Shown here: positions 55,501 through 64,000 of the stretch, piece after piece
How positions within the stretch are numbered: the first letter of the stretch is position 1
How the letters are laid out: every line of letters begins with the position of its first letter
Assembly: GCA_945859605.1 (NCBI GenBank)
Contig: OX243824.1
Span: forward strand, 28,155,640-28,219,639
Length of the DNA: 64,000 nt
Origin: Lumbricus rubellus
Lineage: Eukaryota > Annelida > Clitellata > Crassiclitellata > Lumbricidae
Direction of reading: 5' to 3'
Made by a program: the position numbers and the translations under genes
Notes under the pieces: generated by a model
What the model was told of the DNA's origin: nothing
Database searches by the model: none
Seen by the model: the letters and a program-made list of their open reading frames with translations, nothing else

Positions 55501-57608
55501 ACCTTCCTTCACCCTCTCTTCTACACTCCCTTCTCTTTGCTTGTTGTCAAAACATGTGCAGATGTGGTGGAGAAAGTGAAAAAACAGGTGGAAATTGTTG
55601 AAGAAAGCTACTGTCAGTGACCTTGACTTGACACATATGACACAGCAGGGGAAAGGCAAATTATAATAAGAAAGCTGATCTATTTTTGTGAAGAACACAG
55701 ATGGTGAATGTGGACTCTGGAGAGATGGTTACTCTCTGGCAGCAGCAGCAGCAGCAGCATGGCCATTCCAATGGATGTCTGGTGTCTTCTGAGGAGGGTG
55801 GTTGGTGTGGAACAGGAGACGACCTCCTTCCACTGCATAGGATGTGAGGATGGATAACTAAATACAAAGCAGATGATGAGGCAAGGCAATCTACAAGTCA
55901 TGTTGCCATGGCTACACATAAGCATGTGCAAAGCAGCTGTGAACATCTCCAATTCTCAGTTTAGATTTCTCATTGTATGTAGCCAATCAAGATTATGATT
56001 GTGGCCATATGGTCATACTTGTGACCACAGTCATAATTGTGGCCTACAATCAGATGTCAGACCCTAACTATCTGTTAGAGTATATTAGACACAGGTGCGA
56101 CCTGGTGGCTGAGTGGCTGATGATATCCTTGCATATATGTTCATTGTTCAAGGTTCAGCTGTTGAGGCCATCTTAGTGGAAATGCGTAAGACATTCTAGG
56201 TGCTTCATTATTAATTCTTACCTAACTACCTCTGACCAAACAAGAAGAAGAAGAGCAGTTTTTGACATTTCAACAGCGAGTGTGTACTAAAAGTGAAAGC
56301 AGTGCAGCTCTCATGTTATCAAATTGTTAAACTGTCTTTTGGTCAGCCACAAGTATAAAGAGCCTCATCTACTTAGGGTCTGCATGTGTGTGTGGGTGGC
56401 CAGTCGTCTGTCTTTTCCAAGTCGAAGGTGACATCTAAAATAGGTCACCAGTAGAAGAGGAAAAAGACATAATGGAAACAAACATCTCACCATGACCAGC
56501 GACGATTTGGTTTTCCAGAGAGGGCAATTTGAAGGGCAGAAATCCGTCAAGACATTTGCTCCGTCTGCACATCATCATATTTAGTCAACTCAGCTATAAT
56601 TATGATTATTATAATGATTAAATTGACTACACTGTTGGTGGGACAATGTGATGACATTTGTCAGGTAATGTGAAGACTGTGTGTGTGCTGAACGTGATTT
56701 TGTCATCTGCATTTGTATTAGTACAGAACAACATTAACAACATAACCAGCTGCAACCAGATGGATGCATTCACAGTCACAGGCACACACCAGTTGAACAT
56801 GTCAATAAGTAAGTAAGTAGTCATTTCTTTAGGTTTTCTCCATATTAATCAGCTGCAAAAGCCTGCAATCTGTTTTTAAATGGTGCAGCTCTGATGATAA
56901 GTGGTAAACATATGAAATTGGACAGATAAAATTTATGCAGGAGGAACTACCATACACAGTTGGCTACAAATGCAAATACACACATACATTTATTGAGTTA
57001 AGATCTTAATGCTTGTGCATACATGTAATATTATCTGTGATCCGTTTATCTCAAGTGATTATGAGTATCGTTGTCTTATCGTGGCTGAAGATTTCTTAAT
57101 TGTGTTGTGTTAAGTGACCTGCTTTTTCTTTTCGCACAAACTTTCAAAGCGATGTATATCTGCTGATCTTTATGCAAATAAGTTGCCTGAAAAACTTTCC
57201 TGTCATCTTCTTTAATCTGATTCTATTGGATTTTAGTTTTCCATTGTTAAGTCAGAAATATCGTTGATGAGTTTCTATTGAAGAAATCCTAAATAAAGTT
57301 GCAGGTTGCTGGTTAGTTAAAGTATTTTCTTCTTTTCATTCAGGTTCATTGCATCTCCCCATTAATTTGTGTCCATTGCATCTCCCCATTAATTTGTGCC
57401 CATTGCATCTCCCCATTCATGGATGGATGTTGTGTGGTCGTGGTGGTAGTGCATTACGATACTTCCAAAAGTCAAGTTTTTGACATTCTGGTTTGTTGTT
57501 TAACATTTTCCTGTTTTATGTTGATATGATTGAACTACTGCTATCACGTGCAAGCCAGTAAGCCAGTCATCGGATACCACCAGAAAAAGCTGCTTAATCG
57601 GTCTGCTA
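52530..57608. other. Long non-coding tract, possibly intron
   Basis: It includes a TA-rich microsatellite (54636-54679), a CAG repeat (about 55740-55757), a tRNA-like SINE head (56098-56160) and a 30-bp unit repeated three times (57346-57420, TTGCATCTCCCCATTAATTT). GTCCGTTT/TGTACG-like halves near 54060 and 54425 are repeated (GTGCAGCAGGTCTCATCCGT and GTGCGGCAGCTCTCGTCCGT), so a local duplication of about 100 bp exists. Confidence 0.45.
56098..56160 (+). repeat. tRNA-like SINE head, second family, copy 2
   Basis: GCGACCTGGTGGCTGAGTGG (perfect A-box form) matches the head at 25950-26021. The B box region (AAGGTTCAGCTG) is degenerate. Confidence 0.5.
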
Positions 57609-57615
57609 TATATAC

Positions 57616-59757
57616 TAGGGTGATTCACGTCACCATGGAGAAAAAATAATTTGTCCTGATTGACTAGCATGGTAGATAATGTTGTTCCTTTTGTCTTAGT
57701 GAACATTGCCTCAAAATTTTATTGTGATCCAGGAACGTTTAGAGGTAGCTCATTGACCTTGAAATCTGAGATGGGGTCTATATGAGGAAATCAATGCAAT
57801 TTCCTGTGATAAGATACCGGAAAGCAAAACTTCCAATTAGATTAAGCTGTAATCCTGTAAGTGGAAATTATGTTCATAGTCATAGGCCATACATAAATAA
57901 TTAATTCCTATTTTCTTGTGTTTTATTAAAAAAAACCTGCTGAATTGTAATTTTTATTTTGACCAGCGACGTCATTGTTGCAAAGCAGGGATAATTTTAA
58001 ATATTCGCATGAAAGTACAAATGCATGGATATTTCAGTAATCTGTCTAGACACTGTGTTTAGACAGTGTGAGATAAATTTTCAATAGCATTTTTACACAC
58101 CATATTCTGAAATTTATGTTTTTAAAGTTTTCATTCCATAAAATGTCATACTTGCTGGAATTCCATTTTCCTAAGTATAATTAACAAGATAATGAAGTGT
58201 GGCTTTCAGTGAATTATCTGTGTGAAATTCATTTGTACAGACCTAGCTGCAACAGAAAGTTAAAAATGGCTTCATTTAATACAATACAGCTGGCAGTGTA
58301 AATGGAAAAGAACGTTTGCACTTCTCTAGCAAGGTTGAAGTCTTGAAGACAGAATTCTAGTTTATTTGCAACAGAAGCAATCCACCGAATTAGTGTGTTA
58401 TCCACCAAAGGAGGCTACACACTAAAGACCATCGTCCTTTTGACATCATAGAAAGTTGGATGAAGACTGTGTCAGAGAGCTTGAATGACAATTCAATTTT
58501 CAATAAAGCAAAGATTCCTGCAGCAATTCAGACAAATACAGTGTCAAAGTAAAGGGTTTAGTTGAGGAGTTTAATCTGATAAAGAAATCAGAAGCAAGAA
58601 CTCTGAGTCACAGAAAAAATGAGAGGCATTTGTTGAAAGTGAATCTTATTGCTGATATTTCAAATCAGCAAACTAAGCATGTTCTTGAAATTGATGAGTG
58701 TAAAGCGTTTTTGCAAATAGGCAAGAATCGCGAAAGATGAGCATGGATCTTCGTAAGGTTGCAGAGCAGAGTATGACACAATAAAAGATTGATTGAAGCA
58801 AGAAATGCTAAAAAATCTGCTAAAGGGTCTGGCTCGAGTAACCATGCAGACAACTATAGATTACAATAGCTGTGACCGGAATGATGAAGAAGAGGACAGT
58901 GATGATCACGAGGGAAAACATGAATGTGACTGCAAAACTGCTGAATACTCTCCTTAAAGGTTTACATGAAGATACAGTGGAGAGAAAAACCTTGCATTCG
59001 TTAAAGCAGAATGTGTTTTGGCTCACATACACCTCAAACAGGAAGTTCACTATGTTGATAAAGCAACTTATGAAAGTAGCCCATTGTCATTCTGAGCTGT
59101 TCACTGGAAGCAATCAATTGTCAGCAAGATGAGGAGGTGATGGAATTGTGCCTATACTGATTCTAGTAGAGACAGATGCTATAGTGATGACAACCAAGTG
59201 CATATGACCACACGATGACAAAGTTTACTTGTTGTTTCAAGACCAATCTATAAAGAGTTCACTTTTAATTGACAGTCTCTAAATGAAGAAATATCACAGA
59301 ATTCTGTTTTTCTGCAAGTCATGTAAACGAGGATTATATAAGCATGAGAGTGTGAAAGCACAGGACCGGTGGAATCTGATACACCAGCTATTGACTGGCA
59401 GTTCTATAGGTTTATTGTACACGCAGACCAAGCAGTGGATTACTGCCGGGGATATTAAACTTCTTTAGTTTACAGAATGCTGTGAATGATTATAGTTTTT
59501 CCAAGGACCATTTTGAGTCAATAATGACCCTATGATTTGTGCTATTCAACTTCATTTTGTGTTAAACCTCACATGGCCATTATTTCAATGCATAGCTTCA
59601 ACACGAATGTATGTGGAAACTTTGGGCTCAATGAGCTAGGTCTAAAATTCATTTGGCCCTGAAATTTCTTATACACAATTTATTCTGGACCCAAAAGGAA
59701 CAAAATTAGCAACCATGCTCTTTAAATTTCGAAAATAATTTTGTATGAATCACCCTA
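57616..59757. mobile_element. Decayed 2.1-kb DNA transposon, TAGGGTGATTCA ends
   Basis: Inverted ends TAGGGTGATTCA (57616) and TGAATCACCCTA (ending 59757), set in TATATA on both sides. Between 58400 and 59250 the plus strand has many protein-like pieces broken by stops, such as CDRNDEEEDSDDHEGKHECD and AECVLAHIHLKQEVHYVDKA, the likely remains of a transposase-type protein. Superfamily unknown. Confidence 0.65.
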
Positions 59758-59769
59758 ATATATACTGTT

Positions 59770-61418
59770 CTACTCGTGATCAGCGTTGGGTATTAAGTTG
59801 CCCATCATCTAACCATTGATCAAAAGTCGATTAAATTGAATTTTTGATTTTTCATGGTCTTACTTTGTTCCAGTGGCTTTTGGTCAGTCGATATTAAGTG
59901 ACGAATGAACAACTGTATGGATAGATCGCTGTGTCCCTAGCAGAAATAAATGAATAATTACATGGGCACACCAATCATTATCCTGACTAACTGGTTAAAA
60001 GTAAGGACATCTAGAAGCAGTGTGACCAAAACCTAAGTTGAATTTTGTCAGATTACAAAACCTAGTTGGCTGCATCCATGTTGTACAGTGGAGAATGATT
60101 CAATGAAAGGAATTGGAAATTATTGTATGGTTGTAACATAGAGAGTTTATAATTATATGGGTTGAATTTTCATTCAGATTGTCACTGCATGTACTATAGG
60201 ACGTTGAGCGTTAAATACACTTCATGTGAAGAACACTTCACTGACACATTGATCGGTTCTATATGCGTGTGCTTGCTTCTGAACTTTGGACAGAGACATT
60301 AAATGCAGAACTTGTTACGTAGACATTTGTGTCTTCACCTGTTAAAAGATTTACTGCTGTCCTGTGTTACACATTAAGAATTTATTAACACAAAATCAAA
60401 GACTCTTTATTTTCAAGTCTTCTGTTGTGCTTTTCACACGTCATAATTATACACTAACATTGTTAGCAATACGTTTAATTTGAATGCATTTACTTTGTCA
60501 GTGTAGACGATGGAAGATTGCAATACTTAATCTTTACCAATATAATGGCACAATTGTTTTGGTACAGTGATCCATGTGTTAACCAGTTGGGTTTCATCAA
60601 TAGGTATTCTTTTGCCTATTTATACTTTTATAGTTGAAATATTTGCATTTTAAGAAAGGACAAAATTGATATTTCAGGAAGCATTTGTTGATTTCATTCT
60701 CGTTTTCTGTTAACAGATCTGTGGGTCTTTGTGTCGTCACTTTCTCCAGTTCTTATTCTTAGTCTTTGTTGTTCTTATTCTTAGTCTTTGTTGTTCTGGT
60801 CACAGTTTCTTGTTGAGCTAACAAGTGTTCAGCAAAATATTGCAATAATTGTATTTGTGTAGATACAGAACATTATCTCATCTGCTGATGAGATAATGTT
60901 CATCAAAACAAACATGCAGAACTTGGTATCTACATGCTTTGCATTCTGGCCCACAGCAACAGCTAAGAGAGGAAATAATTATGATGAAGTTCATGCTGGG
61001 CAATTAACTGCTTTTGTTGTGCAACGGACCCCTGGGTGTTTGAGAGAGAGAATGGGTCTTTGCATTTGCAGAGTCTGACCAAACATCTTTTGTCAGTTGT
61101 CAATATAGTTTATGCAGCAGTGGCGTTCATGCATTGCAAACAAAGAATGATCATTGTGTATTCTACGGTTCTACCCACATGAAAGATTTACTTCACAAAG
61201 TAAATTCATGAGAATATATTTATTTGCTGGGTCTGAAATGAGATGGATAATATGAAGTGATCTACTTAAGTCTTCGTAGTGTCTGACATCATTTTCTGTC
61301 CACATCATTTTCTATTCTGATTTTAAATATTCCTTTCCATGCTGCAACTTGCCAAAGTTCTGCTACTTTTGACACCTACCATAACTCTTTCAGATTTGAT
61401 TTGATTTGTATATTTATT

Positions 61419-61456
<38 letters not shown>

Positions 61457-62600
61457 AAGTCAAACATCTATCTTGGGATAGATGCCAGATGGCTAATGGA
61501 TGGATGTCGCTGTCATCTGCTTTTTAATCCACGGTTCAACTGCTGTTACATCAACTGATAGTATTTATGGCAAGCACATTTGAACATAGTAGGACAGCTT
61601 TTCCATAAGGAGTTGATATTTGTCTCTTTAGTCAATAGTCTGTTGAACATTTTACTTCTGAGTAATAAACTTGATGAAGGCATTTGTACAATTACTTGAC
61701 TTAAATGATTTACAGTAATGCTATAATAGCACCATCAGTACTGATGGTAAAGGAGCAGTTACATAACCAGGATAACAAGTAATGCTAACATTTATACTGA
61801 TGCTAATGAGCTATTGGTGTACAGTACACTTGAATGAGCATACCTTATCAGATGTGACAGTTTTTCTTAGTTTATCTGTCTTGATAACAGAAGAAGTTTA
61901 TCTTGTTGTTGTGGACTCAATATGACAGTTAGGCAAGCTAATGCTTGGGATCACTTTTTATCTTTCCAGCACAGCATTATCTTCTCAATGGTCCAACTAG
62001 TTTGGTCCGATTAGGATGTGTCTGGTGTGGGTGTGAGTGTCTGTTTGTGTTGTTGTCATGTTGAGACATGTTCCTTCAAGGAATTGTCTGATAAGCCTGT
62101 CAGATAATTAAAGGTGTCTGTGTATAGATCTTGGTGTCTTCTTCAGTTTCATTAAACCCTGTAGTACTCTGTCTTCATTGGCTTAGCCCTTGTGCTTTCC
62201 TAAAGCCATTGCTGGACCAGCGCCAAGAATGTTAATGACAGTTCTCCACCCCAGAATGGCTTGTTACCTGAGGTAACAACTGCAAGCATGCATGGGGCAG
62301 GCTACCTGAACAAGAAGCCTACTTACATGTACATTGGACCATTCAGTTAAAGATATAGGCTGTGCTTCTGCTGTAGATTATGGTCCTCTTCATTCAGGTA
62401 TGATTTACCTGAACTGCTCTACTGCTGTTAGACTAATTATAGCTGGCAGGACTATCTTTAGAATTATTTAGGACCTCTTACTGGTAAACTGAGATTTGAG
62501 AAATGGACTAAGGTTTAACTGGTTTACTGTCGGTTTTTTGCTTTGCTTTAGAGGCTAGGTGGTCTCTCAATGAAGGCATTTAGTCACCTGTAGGAAATTA
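59770..62600. other. Long non-coding tract, possibly intron
   Basis: It has a 15-bp perfect hairpin with TGCT loop (GAACATTATCTCATC, 60868-60901), a 23-bp direct tandem (TTCTTATTCTTAGTCTTTGT, about 60752-60800) and a (CA)n at 61420-61454. No exon supported. Confidence 0.5.
61420..61454. repeat. (CA)n microsatellite
   Basis: About 17 CA units following ATATTTATTG. Confidence 0.97.
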
Positions 62601-62645
62601 TTGGATTATTTATGGTAAGTGTTCTACCTATGGTAGCATTTGACT

Positions 62646-63030
62646 GCAATGAATTATGTACGGTAAGTTTTAACTGCACTACCTATGGTAGCATTTCACT
62701 GCAATGAATTATGTACGGTAAGTTTTAACTGCACTACCTATGGTAGCATTTCACTGCAATGAATTATGTACGGTAAGTTTTAACTGCACTACCTATGGTA
62801 GCATTTCACTGCAATGAATTATGTACGGTAAGTTTTAACTGCACTACCTATGGTAGCATTTCACTGCAATGGATTATGTACGGTAAGTTTTAACTGCACT
62901 ACCTATGGTAGCATTTCACTGCAATGAATTATGTACGGTAAGTTTTAACTGCACTACCTATGGTAGCATTTGACTGCAATGAATTATGTACGGTAAGTTT
63001 TAACTGCACTACCTATGGTAGCATTTGACT
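62646..63030. repeat. Minisatellite: seven copies of a 55-bp unit
   Basis: Units begin at 62646, 62701, 62756, 62811, 62866, 62921 and 62976, and read GCAATGAATTATGTACGGTA, AGTTTTAACTGCACTACCTA and TGGTAGCATTTCACT. A related half unit precedes it (62590-62645) and a degenerate one follows. Each unit contains GGTAAGT and the small palindrome CTACCTATGGTAG. Confidence 0.97.
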
Positions 63031-63798
63031 CCCATGAATTGCCTGTGTTTAGTTTTTCATTGTACTACCAATGGATGTGATTTTTCTCTCTGCCCTGGAG
63101 GATTGCCTCTGAATGTTTTTTTGACTGACTTTGGTTGTTTTTTCTTTCCAACATTGGGCGTCATCTTGTTTACGAAATGACAGACTATATATTTGGGAGA
63201 AGTTTGTATGACTGATCATCATTTTCTGAATGACTTTGACATTAAAACAGTTGATGGGACGACCCAACTGCAGAGTAATTGAAACCCATTGTTAGGGGTG
63301 TGTGTCTACTTGCAAAATGATTTCTGACTCAGTGACTCCAGTTGACATGTTGAGCAATCGTGGAAGATGATCTGAAGTATCTAATGTCATCTATCTCATC
63401 CATCTGACACAAGAGGATCTGATGTATCTAATCTCATCCATCTCATCCATATCTGACACATTTTAAACCCGTTTAAAAAAAACCAGTCTGACAAATGAGA
63501 CAATTCATCCACCGGTGGCTCTCTCTATTCTATCCTAAAATGGTGAAGGATAAAATTGCCTTAATTGCATTTTGACGTTGTGGAATCTTTTAAGTATTTT
63601 GGATCTGCTGTTTTTATTCTTTGTTTGATTTGGTTGTTTGACAGTTTTGTGCAGAACTTGTTGGTTAAACCGACTGTTTATATATGGAGTATCTGCTGCT
63701 ATTATAAAGACAATTGAATTGCATGTCTCCACTTTAAGACTTTTATTTGTTTTTATGGATTCATGCGACTCAATCTCTTGACTTACTTGACTTATGGC

Positions 63799-64000
63799 TC
63801 AGGCGATGCCCTTGACACATGTCAGACGCTCTCTTTTGGTAGCTCTCCATTTCTCCCTTTGCTGTGCCCTGTCAGTGGTGGCCTCCTGAATCTTTAATAA
63901 CCCATGTCCTCAGCAGTCTTCCTTTAACGTGTCTAATAACGTGTCTATCCACCGTCTTCCTCTTTGGTCTTCCTCTTCCTCTTCTCCTGTGTACATAACC
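63799..64000 (-). pseudogene. LINE 3' coding end, cut by the window edge
   Basis: On the minus strand from the right edge: RRGRGRPK, then in other frames IDTLLDTLKEDC-like, EATTDRAQQREKWRATKRER and LTCVKGIA with TGA at 63799-63801. This is the typical end of a non-LTR retrotransposon polyprotein. Frame slips show decay. Confidence 0.75.

Noticed and set aside
55453..55952. Overlapping minus-strand frames near a CAG repeat
   Set aside because: No splice signals, domains or codon pattern supporting them.

Overview
This is a window of animal nuclear DNA: genes are split by introns with GT...AG boundaries, exons are short, and much of the DNA is transposon-derived. The palindromic octamer TAGGCCTA is very abundant up to about 48.3 kb. 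The gene content (a secreted endoglycoceramidase, an F-box/beta-propeller protein, a GT77-like glycosyltransferase, a very large C2H2 zinc-finger array) and the mix of mariner, hAT, Harbinger-like, CR1-like and Ty3/Gypsy elements suggest a marine invertebrate. An echinoderm or another deuterostome is my best guess, but this is an inference from style, not proof. There are no rRNA genes, CRISPR arrays or convincing functional tRNAs.

Layout. 1-4.66 kb: the 3' half of a Ty3/Gypsy retrotransposon (decayed pol, then a long 3' LTR with a TATA box and CRE sites) that landed inside an older non-LTR retrotransposon. 5.6-10.1 kb: a tRNA-derived SINE, a Ser/Thr/Pro-rich 16-residue repeat exon, a 508-bp MITE with perfect inverted ends, and a candidate terminal exon. 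10.6-13.6 kb: a complete four-exon F-box gene (plus strand). 14.8-16.2 kb: the main exon of a GT77-like glycosyltransferase (minus strand). 16.3-33.5 kb: a gene-poor, repeat-rich tract holding SINEs (two in a palindrome), a 430-bp ATGT microsatellite, a hAT element with a transposase remnant, a decayed mariner and several MITEs with readable target-site duplications.

34.2-37.9 kb: an intact array of 35 C2H2 fingers, then a frameshift in an A run and a tail of decaying fingers. 39.2-42.8 kb: a complete four-exon endoglycoceramidase gene (minus strand) with both catalytic glutamates, its start codon lying against a truncated CR1-like LINE (to 44.0 kb). 44.7-48.3 kb: trinucleotide repeats, a hAT MITE, and a 1.7-kb hAT-like element stuffed with tandem repeats. 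48.3-64 kb: a different, TAGGCCTA-poor landscape with almost no coding sequence apart from one or two splice-flanked candidate exons, which may be introns of a large gene. It also holds a decayed 2.1-kb DNA transposon, a 55-bp minisatellite with a splice-donor-like GTAAGT in most units, and the 3' end of another LINE at the edge.

No operon-like logic links the genes. The two most complete models (F-box protein and endoglycoceramidase) rest on four exons each whose phases agree exactly and whose total lengths are multiples of three. I saw no clearly unprecedented multi-gene system; the most unusual items are the catalytically intact animal endoglycoceramidase, the growing-and-decaying zinc-finger array, the palindromic SINE pair and the minisatellite of repeated splice-donor-like sites.
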